Shown one piece after another: positions 6,032 through 14,039 of a DNA stretch of 32,528 nucleotides. Position numbers and translations under genes: made by a program. The stretch covers positions 1 to 32,528 of the forward strand of contig JBFWMP010000016.1 in the NCBI GenBank assembly GCA_050251575.1, read 5' to 3'. Source of the stretch: X23 sp050251575 (lineage in GTDB: Bacteria > Bacillota > Clostridia > SK-Y3). Numbering within the stretch: the first letter of the stretch is position 1; each line of letters starts with the position of its first letter. The notes below the pieces were generated by a model that was not told where the DNA came from, searched no databases, and worked only from the letters and a program-made list of their open reading frames with translations.

Positions 6032-6574
6032 TTATTGAGATAGAGTATTAAAATATAGTACTAATGGCTCTATTGCTTTTATATCAGTAAAATCAATTCT
6101 TTCTCCATATGTAGCTAACATCAGCTTATCATCCTCCGATAATTCCTCTGGCTTTTTCTTAGCTACCGTTGCCTTAAGCATCGCCATCATAGGTTTATGG
6201 ACGAAACTCAACTTTTTATAATCCATTCCGCCGCGCATATGAAAAATCTGTATTTTTTCCCGCATCTCTTGAGTAAAGTTTTTTTGAATAATAGGTATAA
6301 AAATTTCTTTATCTTGTGTTGAAGAAAGTCCCACGGTAAAAACAATAAGATTCTTATTCTTTAAAGCTTCAAAGTTCTTAGTAATCAGCGATATACCATT
6401 AATTCCACTTGCATAAAGTCCTCCGCCAAAAATGATTGTATCATATTCCGATAGCTTTTTAGCTTTAACCTGTGAATATTCAAGCAGGGTTCCATTGATT
6501 TCACTTGCTATCCACTCCGCGTACTTCTTTGTGCTGCCGTATCTGGATTTATATATCACTGCTGCTTTGACCAT
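6032..6574 (-). CDS. Flavodoxin-domain protein (HemG/flavodoxin_5-like)
   Basis: A 180-residue flavodoxin fold. AVIYKSRYGSTKKYAEWIA (residues 5-23) is the FMN-phosphate loop (T/S-x-x-G-S/T-T pattern), and YDTIIFGGGLYASGI is the second FMN strand and loop. FHMRGGMDYKKLSFVHKPMM is typical of the flavodoxin_5 group that includes protoporphyrinogen oxidase HemG. ATG at 6574 with AAGGGGGA upstream. It lies 56 bases beyond recR and is probably co-transcribed with it, ending at the palindrome. It likely carries electrons to an unknown partner; a true heme role is uncertain. Confidence 0.85.
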   Translation of the reverse strand: MVKAAVIYKSRYGSTKKYAEWIASEINGTLLEYSQVKAKKLSEYDTIIFGGGLYASGINGISLITKNFEALKNKNLIVFTVGLSSTQDKEIFIPIIQKNFTQEMREKIQIFHMRGGMDYKKLSFVHKPMMAMLKATVAKKKPEELSEDDKLMLATYGERIDFTDIKAIEPLVLYFNTLSQ

Positions 6575-6630
6575 AAATATCCCCCTTCAAATAAATAATC
6601 TTTTTAGCTCTTGATATATAGTTTTTAATA

Positions 6631-7230
6631 TTATATTTCCCGACGTCCATCCATTGCTTTTGTCAGAGTCACCTCATCCACATATTCCAAGTCTCCTCCT
6701 ACAGGAATACCATGAGCGATTCTTGTTACCTTGATGCCTAATGGCTTTAGTAACTTGGAAATATACATAGCTGTTGCTTCCCCTTCAATATTAGGATCCG
6801 TTGCCATAATAACTTCTTTCACTCCGCCTGGCCTCACTCGTTCTAACAATTCTTTGATTTTGATTTCTTCCGGTCCTGTTCCTTCCATAGGAGAAATAGC
6901 GCCATGCAGTACATGATACACACCATTATACTCTCTTGTTTTTTCCATGGCTATTAAATCTCTGGGATTTTCTACAACGCAAATGACACTCTTATCTCTT
7001 TTCTCGCTCTGGCATAATGCACATGGATTAATATCAGTTAAGTTTTGACATACAGAGCAGTAGCTAATTTTATTTTTTGCTCCTTGAATTACATCTATAA
7101 AATTTGAAACTGCATTAGGTGATAAATTCAAAACATGAAATGCCAGCCTTTGGGCAGTCTTATGACCTATACCCGGCATTTTTTCAAACTCTTCTACCAA
7201 ACGGGCTAGAGGTGCTACATAATAATTCAA
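6631..7230 (-). CDS. recR: Recombination mediator RecR
   Basis: A full-length 199-residue RecR. It has the helix-hairpin-helix KMPGIGHKTAQRLAFHVL (17-34), a four-cysteine zinc finger (C58, C61, C70, C73) and a Toprim domain starting VVENPRDL and including EVIMATDPNIEGEATA, ending HGIPVGGDLEYVDEVTL. RecR works with RecO/RecF to load RecA at gaps. Translation starts at TTG (7228-7230), with GGTGGTGA as ribosome site. It follows ybaB, the usual order. Confidence 0.96.
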   Translation of the reverse strand: MNYYVAPLARLVEEFEKMPGIGHKTAQRLAFHVLNLSPNAVSNFIDVIQGAKNKISYCSVCQNLTDINPCALCQSEKRDKSVICVVENPRDLIAMEKTREYNGVYHVLHGAISPMEGTGPEEIKIKELLERVRPGGVKEVIMATDPNIEGEATAMYISKLLKPLGIKVTRIAHGIPVGGDLEYVDEVTLTKAMDGRREI

Positions 7231-7274
7231 TCAATTCACCACCATCTATTTCTAATTTAATAACTAATAGTTGC

Positions 7275-7307
7275 AGTTAAGCCGAGGATGGCATCCCCGG
7301 CTTAACT
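7275..7307. repeat. Hairpin between ybaB and recR
   Basis: AGTTAAGCCG (7275-7284) pairs with CGGCTTAACT (7298-7307), extended by GGAT/ATCC across one mismatch around a GGC loop. There is no T-run on the minus strand, so it may act as a processing or stabilising hairpin rather than a full terminator. Confidence 0.6.
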
Positions 7308-7339
7308 ATTTCACTTCTAATTATTTATTATTCATTGAT

Positions 7340-7675
7340 CTAAAACATCCCCGGCAAGTTCATTCCTCCGGTAATTTTGCCCATTTCAGATGCTGCCATT
7401 TCATCTGCTTTTCTCATTGCTTCATTTACAGCAGCCATAATTAAATCCTGCAGCATTTCCACATCATCAGGGTCTACTACCTCAGGATTAATTTTTATTT
7501 CTTCAATTTGCTTTTTACCGCTTACTTTTACTGTAATAGCTCCTCCACCAGCAGAAGCCTCTACTGTTTTCTGTTCAAGCTCTTCTTGCATTTTTGCCAT
7601 ATCTTTTTGCATTTTCTGAGCCTGTTTTATCATATTATTCATGTTTCCCATTCCAGGGAATCCACCTTTTGCCAT
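7340..7675 (-). CDS. Nucleoid-associated protein, YbaB/EbfC family
   Basis: A 111-residue protein of the usual family length. A Met/Gly-rich head precedes the helix MIKQAQKMQKDMAKMQEELE, followed by the sheet GGGAITVKVSGKKQIEEIKI and the C-terminal helices. The family binds DNA as a dimer. The ATG at 7675 follows AGGAGGGACATAA. It sits between dnaX and recR as in most bacteria and is very probably in their operon. Confidence 0.95.
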   Translation of the reverse strand: MAKGGFPGMGNMNNMIKQAQKMQKDMAKMQEELEQKTVEASAGGGAITVKVSGKKQIEEIKINPEVVDPDDVEMLQDLIMAAVNEAMRKADEMAASEMGKITGGMNLPGMF

Positions 7676-7811
7676 TTATGTCCCTCCTTGATTTAACTCG
7701 AAGTTTGAAGCCCGACGTTCGAAGAAATGATTAAATCCTATTCTTCCATCTCCCGGCTTTTATAATAGCATATCAAATTTATTTATAATAATCAACGAAT
7801 TTTAAAGAACG

Positions 7812-9455
7812 TCACTCATCAAATACCTGCATGACATCCCCTAGTTCTTCTTTAAACTGAATAATCTGCTCCAGCCGGTCCTCTTTTTCTATTCTTTCAA
7901 TTTGCTCTGCCTCTTTCTCCAGTAAGCATTTCACTTTCACTGCACTTCCTGAAACTTTTTGAATCATTTCTTCTATAAGTTTAATATTTTCTGCTCTGGA
8001 AACCATTAACTTATTAGTTGCATGTGAATCACTAAAAAATAGTACCAGTACATTATTAACAGGCTCAACCCTAACATCTGCCAAATGCCCAAAAAGTGCA
8101 AGCTTACCGGCCTTTCTGACCTCTGTTAAAATTTCAGGCCACATACCTGCTGCTTTCTTCGTTTCTGCATTAAAAGAAGCAACTTTATTATCAACAATGT
8201 TCTTAACAATAGATCCCTTTTTATCATTTACTAAACCTTTTACTTGTGCAGGCTTTTTTACAACCTCTTGCTTTATATCCATCTGGGGAGAAAAAATCAT
8301 TGTTCCCTGCGCTAATTTTTGCTCAATGTTGGAAATCCTATCCATAATGGCTTCCGCAGAAAAGTCCAAATTTTCAACACAAAGTTTTATTACTGCAATT
8401 TCCAGAACAGTTCTTGGATTTGCTGCCCATTTTATGGTTGAATGTGCCTCTGATAGCTGCTTTATGCAATGTATTATTCTCTCTTGAGTAAAGCTTACAC
8501 TTTGGTCTTTTAATGCCACGGTCGCTTCATTAGACATATCCAAAATATCCTGAGCATTTTCCATCACCTTACACAAGAGCAGATTTCTAAAATGCTCAAT
8601 TAAGTCACTCATAAAATGAACAATGTCACGTCCCTCTCGTATCAAGAGGTCAATTAATTCTATTGCTTTTTCCGTGCTTCTATCTGCTATGTGCCGGGCC
8701 ATGTCTAATAGCAGAGAATGATCTACCGTACCTAAAACAGCCGAGATATTCTCATAGGTAATCGTTTTGCTTCCAAAAGCAATACATTGATCCAGAATAC
8801 TTAAAGCATCCCTCATTGAACCTTCAGATATTCTGGCTACTAGTCTTAATCCCTTTTCTTCGGCATCAATATTATCTTCTATAGTCACCTGCTTTAGTCT
8901 CTCTACAATATCATCAACAGTGATACGTTTAAAATCAAACCTTTGACAACGTGAAAGAATAGTAGCAGGAATTTTATGCGGCTCTGTAGTTGCCAGAATA
9001 AACATAACATGAGAAGGAGGCTCTTCTAATGTTTTTAACAATGCGTTAAATGCACCTGTTGATAACATATGCACTTCATCTATAATATAAACCTTGTATT
9101 TTCCTCTCGCCGGTGAATATGCGACCTCATCACGAATTTCGCGAACATTATCCACACCATTGTTCGATGCTGCATCTATTTCTACTACATCCATAATGCT
9201 CCCTTTTATAATACCGGTACATATATCACAGACATTGCAGGGATTTCCATTCTCCGGACTCAAACAATTCACTGCTCTGCTGAATATTTTTGCAGTAGAA
9301 GTTTTTCCTGTTCCTCTTGTTCCGCATAGGAGATAGGCGTGCGCAGTCCTATGTGCTATGACCTGATTCTTTAGCGTTTCTGTAATATGCTTTTGCCCTA
9401 TGACATCTTCAAAGACCTGCGGTCTCCATTTTCTATAAAGCGCTTGATATGACAT
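7812..9455 (-). CDS. dnaX: DNA polymerase III subunits gamma/tau
   Basis: A 547-residue clamp-loader ATPase. Walker A GTRGTGKT is at 45-52, zinc cysteines at C64, C73, C76 and C79, and Walker B DEVH at 126-129; the sensor region includes ATTEPHKIPATILSRCQRF. It loads the beta clamp and couples the replication fork. After about residue 370 comes a variable tail as in tau. A slippery heptamer A-AAA-AAG in the right phase (codons 399-401) predicts a shorter gamma product of about 410 residues. ATG at 9455, with GAAGGTG upstream. It heads the dnaX-ybaB-recR block just downstream of the SRP RNA. Confidence 0.96.
   Translation of the reverse strand: MSYQALYRKWRPQVFEDVIGQKHITETLKNQVIAHRTAHAYLLCGTRGTGKTSTAKIFSRAVNCLSPENGNPCNVCDICTGIIKGSIMDVVEIDAASNNGVDNVREIRDEVAYSPARGKYKVYIIDEVHMLSTGAFNALLKTLEEPPSHVMFILATTEPHKIPATILSRCQRFDFKRITVDDIVERLKQVTIEDNIDAEEKGLRLVARISEGSMRDALSILDQCIAFGSKTITYENISAVLGTVDHSLLLDMARHIADRSTEKAIELIDLLIREGRDIVHFMSDLIEHFRNLLLCKVMENAQDILDMSNEATVALKDQSVSFTQERIIHCIKQLSEAHSTIKWAANPRTVLEIAVIKLCVENLDFSAEAIMDRISNIEQKLAQGTMIFSPQMDIKQEVVKKPAQVKGLVNDKKGSIVKNIVDNKVASFNAETKKAAGMWPEILTEVRKAGKLALFGHLADVRVEPVNNVLVLFFSDSHATNKLMVSRAENIKLIEEMIQKVSGSAVKVKCLLEKEAEQIERIEKEDRLEQIIQFKEELGDVMQVFDE
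8224..8261 (-). promoter_or_regulatory. Candidate -1 programmed frameshift site in dnaX
   Basis: The codons GTA-AAA-AAG (8261-8253) contain A-AAA-AAG in zero-frame phase, the heptamer used by E. coli dnaX. AAGAGG lies about 4 bases upstream and could act as an internal Shine-Dalgarno stimulator. The -1 frame adds ACTSKRFSK and stops at TGA (8226-8224). No strong downstream stem-loop was seen. Confidence 0.55.
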
Positions 9456-9616
9456 CTCTACACCTTCTCATATTTTAGTGGGGAATGGGGAGATATCTTC
9501 CCAGAATTCACTATCATCCTCCATTATTCATGATAACATATTTCTATGCAGTAAAAAAGACTATACGCTCATGAACTATGAACTATGAATTTTAAGTAAA
9601 AATAGTTCAAATTATT

Positions 9617-9643
9617 ACAAAAGGAACGGCTATAAACCGTTCC
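9617..9643 (-). terminator. Terminator downstream of the SRP RNA
   Basis: On the minus strand GGAACGG pairs with CCGTTCC (9643-9637 and 9629-9623) around a 7-base loop, followed by TTTTGT. It lies about 34 bases past the SRP RNA 3' end and before dnaX. Confidence 0.7.
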
Positions 9644-9676
9644 CCACATAATTATTCATTATTAATTTTATTTTAA

Positions 9677-9948
9677 AGGCCGTACACTCTTTTTCGAATT
9701 ATCCCTACATGCGTTACTTGTGCAGTTAGCTCTGATCAGGCATCCTCACGGCACACGAAAGAGTCCGCTTATCGCTGCTTCGTTCCCAACCTGACGAGTT
9801 TCACGAGTTTTCGTTGCGTGAGACCCAATCTTCATCACTACTTACAAAAGCCAGACCATACAGGAAATAACCCTTGAAAGACGTTCACCCTTGCTACAGC
9901 GGGTTGCAAGTACAGGGCACCGCTACCTCCCCGGCTAGTACGGCCAAG
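9677..9948 (-). ncRNA. ffs: Signal recognition particle RNA, large Bacillus/Clostridium type
   Basis: About 271 bases, the length of B. subtilis scRNA. The ends pair (GGCCGTAC / GTACGGCC). The 5' part contains TAGCCGGGGAGGTAGCGGTG and CCCTGTACTTGCAACC, typical of the Alu domain. Domain IV is GTCAGG...GGAA...AAGCAGC, with the apical GGAA loop closed by TG/CG instead of CC/GG, a change that keeps pairing. The 3' side has GAGCTAACTGC and AAGTAACGC as in Bacillus. It lies upstream of dnaX, a common location. The ends are set by the terminal helix and may be off by a few bases; no clear promoter was identified in 9949-10137. Confidence 0.93.
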
Positions 9949-10137
9949 ATTTATTTCATATTCAAAATGCATACTAATAGAATATCCCACTAGGAATCAT
10001 TCTATACCGTATAAATATTGAAATGAAATTTTACCAATATTAAAAACCAAATGGCACTTATAGCGCCACAGAAATATTATAATACATTACTTCGAATAAT
10101 TCAACTGGTAAATATATTTAAAAAGACAAACAAACTT

Positions 10138-11028
10138 CTACGCCCTATTAGCACTGCCAAGAAAATCATTGATCTTTTCTTGGACCACTCTTTCTACAGC
10201 TCCTCGTGCCTTTTTAACTGTTTCTATGTCTAACGCTTTTATTTCATTTGCACTTAATCTTTTATCTTTCCCTACAGCAGCCAAAAAAGCCTTCTCAAGC
10301 TCAGTAGCAATATTTAACTTGCTAATTCCCCCACCTTCAATAGTAATAGCCTGTCTAATACACTTTTTAGAGATTCCTGTTCCGCCGTGAAGCACTAAAG
10401 GAATCTTTGTAAACTCTCTGACTCTTATTAATCTGTCTATGTCTAACTTAGGCTTCTTCCCCGAGAATATTCCATGTGCGCTGCCTATAGAAATAGCGAG
10501 GGCATCAATATTTGTTTCTTTTACGAATGCCGCTGCTTCTTCCGGAACAGTATATATCATCTTATCATTATCTGTTTCCAGCCCATCTGCTGAACCTATA
10601 GTCCCAAGTTCAGCTTCAACTGAGATCCCCTGCACGTGTGCATATTGTACGACCTCTCTTGTCCTTGATATATTCTCAGCCAGTTCATATTGGGATGCAT
10701 CTATCATGACTGATGTAAAACCTGCCTCTCTGGCTTCTTTTATTAAGTCAAAGTCTGTCGCATGGTCAAGATGAATACAATAAGGTATTATAATATGTTC
10801 CCTTTCGATAGTTCTTCGGACCTCATTCACAAATTCATATAAATCAATTTGATATAGTTCTATTTCTTTTTGTGATATTTCAATACAAACGGGTGATTTA
10901 TTATTCTGTGCAGCTCTTAAAACAGATTCTATCATAGGAAAATACCTGCAATTAAACGCACCAACTGCATAATATTTCTCTTGAGCTGCTGTAAGCATTT
11001 TACCTAACGTTATTGGCCTATTTTCCAT
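10138..11028 (-). CDS. Class II ketose-bisphosphate aldolase (fructose/tagatose-bisphosphate type)
   Basis: A 296-residue zinc aldolase. IHLDHATD carries the first zinc histidine, GFTSVMIDAS follows, then EAELGTIGS, with AISIGSAHGIF and LVLHGGTGIS holding the other two zinc histidines. The family splits ketose-bisphosphates into DHAP and an aldehyde. FbaA, GatY/KbaY and IolJ share these motifs, so the exact substrate is open. ATG at 11028 behind AAAGGATT. It follows the HD-GYP gene by 31 bases and may be co-transcribed with it, with no obvious functional link. Confidence 0.9.
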   Translation of the reverse strand: MENRPITLGKMLTAAQEKYYAVGAFNCRYFPMIESVLRAAQNNKSPVCIEISQKEIELYQIDLYEFVNEVRRTIEREHIIIPYCIHLDHATDFDLIKEAREAGFTSVMIDASQYELAENISRTREVVQYAHVQGISVEAELGTIGSADGLETDNDKMIYTVPEEAAAFVKETNIDALAISIGSAHGIFSGKKPKLDIDRLIRVREFTKIPLVLHGGTGISKKCIRQAITIEGGGISKLNIATELEKAFLAAVGKDKRLSANEIKALDIETVKKARGAVERVVQEKINDFLGSANRA

Positions 11029-11059
11029 AATTCTAATCCTTTACATTTATTGCTTCATA

Positions 11060-13066
11060 CTAACTTGCTATTTCTCCTGTATCATTCATAATCTTTATAA
11101 TAGATTCTTTTTTCTTCGTAAACAACTCAACCATAATATCTACTACAACAGGAGAGAATTGCGTCCCCTTATTCTTCAAAAGTTCACTGACAGCAAAATC
11201 AAGTGATAGTGCCTTTCTATAGGAACGATTGGAAGTCATAGCATCAAAAGCATCCGCTACTGTGATAATCTGCACTTCTATTGGAAGTTCTCTTCCCACA
11301 ACTCCTGTAGGATATCCCTTCCCATCATATCGTTCATGATGATAAGCAATCGTATTTATAATTCTTTCCGACAGACCAACAGGATATAATATCTTTTTAC
11401 TGATAACCGGATGCTGCTTTACTTGTTCATATTCCAAATCCGTCAAAGCCCCCTGCTTAAGCAAAATGCTATCACTAACCCCTATTTTCCCTATATCATG
11501 TAATATTCCTGAAATCTTCAAATCTTCTATCTGTTCCTTACTAAGTGATAGGTGGTTGGCAATTTCGACGGCATACCGTGCAACTCTCTGAGAATGACCC
11601 TCGGTATACCTATCCTTTGCCTCAATAGCAGCAATAAGAGCATCTATGGTTTTAATAAAATACCTTTTTGAATTATCATATAGTATTGCATTATCAATTG
11701 CTATTGATGCATTATTCGCAATAGACCATAATAAGCTGATATCAGACTCAGTCATGTGGTGATATACTCCAACAGTAATAACACCAATTTTTTGGTTCTT
11801 GTTAATCAAAGGTATCAAAATCATGTTTTTTATCTTTTCTGTTTCCGGTTTTAATTGATTGAGATCATGAATAATCCACTTTTCTTCAATCTTATCCGTA
11901 TATAACATTTTAGCATCTATAATAACTTTTCCGATTTCATCTTCATATATATTAATCGCAGGAAAATATGAGAGCTTAAAATCATCTCCAAAGAAAGACC
12001 CAATAAATGCTTTCACCTTCAAAAGGTTATCTTCCAGCAAACTAACCATGCACAACGGTGCATCAATAACAAAAGAAATTTCTTCTACTATGGTACTTAA
12101 AACCTCATCCAACTCAATGGTGGAATTTAAGGACCTGCTTAAATGGTTTAATACTGCCAGCTCTTTATTTCTCTGCAAAATTTGTTTTTCCATTTCTTTT
12201 CTTGAAGTTATGTCCCTCGCAATGATCTGAAGCCCTAAGACACAACCCTTGTATAAGTATTCCGTTGCAGTAGCCTCCACAATTATTTTCGTACCATCTT
12301 TTTTTACTAGGCTTAGCTCGAAAGATACACTATGCTTATCTTTCAATTCACGTGTTATTGTATTTAACAGATCTACAGGTGTTTCTGCATCTACACTACG
12401 GAGTGCATTTTGGCCAATCAGTTCACCTTTCTCATATCCTAGGACATCTTTTACCTTATGATTCACAAATACTATTTCTCCAGTGTTATTAATGACACAA
12501 ACAACTTCAGGAATATTTCTTATCAATGTGTGGTACTTATTTTCTGCTTCATCTAACTGTTCAATAGTTGCCTGAAGCTGTTCATAAGAGGCCTCCAGCT
12601 CCATATTTGCTTCCTGAAGAGCCCAGTTTTTATCAAAAAGTTCTTTCTTTTGTTTTTCAAACTCCGAAAAAGAATTTTGAAGACTTAAAGACATTAGATT
12701 AATGCCTTCTGCCAACTGACCGATTTCATCTGCTGATTGCATGCTGATTCTAAAATCCAAATCTCCATTTTCAATCGCTTTAATCCCTTGAAGCAAAGCA
12801 AATGCAGGTTTAGTAATTTTTTGGGAGATAATAAAGGATACTACCCAAATGACAGCTAGCCACAATAACAAAAAGATGATTGATTTTATTAGTATTTGGT
12901 TATATACATAAGGATTTTCACCAGAAGCAGAAATGCTTAATATACTTTCGCTATTTATACTTAGATTACCTAGAAAAATCGCCATAAAAATAATAGATAC
13001 TACAGAAAATATTACTAATAATGAAATAGCCATGGTCACTTTAAATTTTATAGATCGTACTTTCAA
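11060..13066 (-). CDS. Membrane sensor with HAMP, PAS, GAF and HD-GYP domains (c-di-GMP phosphodiesterase)
   Basis: A 668-residue receptor. Two membrane segments (about 11-35 and 58-82) flank a short external loop. A HAMP domain (about 83-135, with DEIGQLAEGIN), a coiled coil, a PAS domain (from about 175) and a GAF domain (about 310-455) follow. The HD-GYP domain starts near 491 with HDIGKIG (523-529) and HHERYDGKGYP (576-586), so the metal-binding and GYP signatures are intact and it should hydrolyse c-di-GMP. Translation starts at TTG (13064-13066) after AGGTGA. The tiny external loop suggests sensing by PAS/GAF inside the cell; the ligand is unknown. Confidence 0.93.
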   Translation of the reverse strand: MKVRSIKFKVTMAISLLVIFSVVSIIFMAIFLGNLSINSESILSISASGENPYVYNQILIKSIIFLLLWLAVIWVVSFIISQKITKPAFALLQGIKAIENGDLDFRISMQSADEIGQLAEGINLMSLSLQNSFSEFEKQKKELFDKNWALQEANMELEASYEQLQATIEQLDEAENKYHTLIRNIPEVVCVINNTGEIVFVNHKVKDVLGYEKGELIGQNALRSVDAETPVDLLNTITRELKDKHSVSFELSLVKKDGTKIIVEATATEYLYKGCVLGLQIIARDITSRKEMEKQILQRNKELAVLNHLSRSLNSTIELDEVLSTIVEEISFVIDAPLCMVSLLEDNLLKVKAFIGSFFGDDFKLSYFPAINIYEDEIGKVIIDAKMLYTDKIEEKWIIHDLNQLKPETEKIKNMILIPLINKNQKIGVITVGVYHHMTESDISLLWSIANNASIAIDNAILYDNSKRYFIKTIDALIAAIEAKDRYTEGHSQRVARYAVEIANHLSLSKEQIEDLKISGILHDIGKIGVSDSILLKQGALTDLEYEQVKQHPVISKKILYPVGLSERIINTIAYHHERYDGKGYPTGVVGRELPIEVQIITVADAFDAMTSNRSYRKALSLDFAVSELLKNKGTQFSPVVVDIMVELFTKKKESIIKIMNDTGEIAS

Positions 13067-13283
13067 TAATCTTCACCTACTATTCATTGCTAATATTATA
13101 TCTTGGTTTTCTGATTATATTTCGTGGACCCTATAATTAATAAGATTATTGCAAAAAAGTAATAATATCCCATAAAATCAAACTCTCTTGATAATTATAT
13201 CACCATATAAACTATCTGGCAATAATATCCTTCTCTATTTTTTAATTTTTCTATTTTTTAAGACAAAATATGCGCTTTTATAA

Positions 13284-13339
13284 AAAAATAGAAAAAGAAC
13301 CATTATAACCCATGACCTTACATAGACTATAATGGTTCT
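13284..13339 (-). terminator. Terminator of the thiol peroxidase gene
   Basis: Twelve-base arms AGAACCATTATA (13296-13307) and TATAATGGTTCT (13328-13339) flank a 20-base loop. On the minus strand the hairpin is followed by TTTTCTATTTTTTT. It lies 24 bases past the tpx stop. Confidence 0.75.
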
Positions 13340-13363
13340 AATTATACAAATTTTAAAATCATA

Positions 13364-13888
13364 CTATACTATTTTCTTTAACTCCTGCAAAACTCTGTCA
13401 TAATCAGGATGATCTGCAACCTCTTTCACGTGCTCTAGATACCTCACATTATCATCCTTATCTATCAGTACAATCCCTCTGGCTAAGAGTCTTAATTCGT
13501 CAATTACAAAACCATAGCTCTCGCCAAAACTCAAATCTTTATGATCTGAAATAACTTGAATGTTTTTTATTCCCTCCGCACCACAGAACCTACCTTGAGC
13601 AAAAGGTAAATCTACACTAATCGTGATAATCTGAATGTCATCCGATAAATTTGATGCCTCCTGATTAAACCTTATTGTTTGCAGAGCGCAGACTCCTGTA
13701 TCTACCGATGGAATAACACTGATTATTCTTATCTTTCCTGCCGTATCCTTATAAAAATTAAACTCGCTCAAATCCTGTTTTACAGCTTTAAAATCCGGTG
13801 CCTTATCACCTATTTTAATGTCAACACCCCTCAAACTTAAAGGATTCCCATGAAGTGTTACGGCATTTGCTTTTAATTTGTCAGACAT
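13364..13888 (-). CDS. tpx: Thiol peroxidase (Tpx, atypical 2-Cys peroxiredoxin)
   Basis: A 174-residue peroxiredoxin with the Tpx active site SVDTGVCALQT (peroxidatic C67) and the resolving cysteine in RFCGAEGI (C102). The spacing of 35 matches E. coli Tpx (C61/C95). It reduces hydrogen peroxide and organic peroxides with thioredoxin, a usual oxygen defence in anaerobes. The start at 13888 (MSDK) is fixed by GGAGGTAA directly upstream; an in-frame ATG five codons earlier lies at the ribosome site and is rejected. It is a single gene with its own terminator, divergent from the ABC-F gene at 14040. Confidence 0.95.
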   Translation of the reverse strand: MSDKLKANAVTLHGNPLSLRGVDIKIGDKAPDFKAVKQDLSEFNFYKDTAGKIRIISVIPSVDTGVCALQTIRFNQEASNLSDDIQIITISVDLPFAQGRFCGAEGIKNIQVISDHKDLSFGESYGFVIDELRLLARGIVLIDKDDNVRYLEHVKEVADHPDYDRVLQELKKIV

Positions 13889-14039
13889 ATTTATTACCTC
13901 CATTTGATAATCTATTATTGTATATTAATACCCCTTTTATAATTACCTTAACAGGAATTATTTCTTATATGAAATATGTGCTATAATACTGTATAATAAA
14001 AAAGATTTCTGAAAGAAGCATTTGGAGGATAAAAAACAT

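Noticed and set aside
9487..9502. Near-palindrome GGGGAGATATCTTCCC upstream of dnaX
   Set aside because: Short, with one mismatch and no partner copy or promoter geometry; likely chance or a minor site.
9456..10137. tRNA gene next to dnaX or the SRP RNA, as seen in some genomes
   Set aside because: No cloverleaf or T-loop (GGTTCRANYCC) pattern was found; the only RNA here is the SRP RNA.
10600..10720. MIDAS in the aldolase instead of MIDGS
   Set aside because: DAS at this loop is usual in FbaA/GatY-type class II aldolases, so it is not a lesion.
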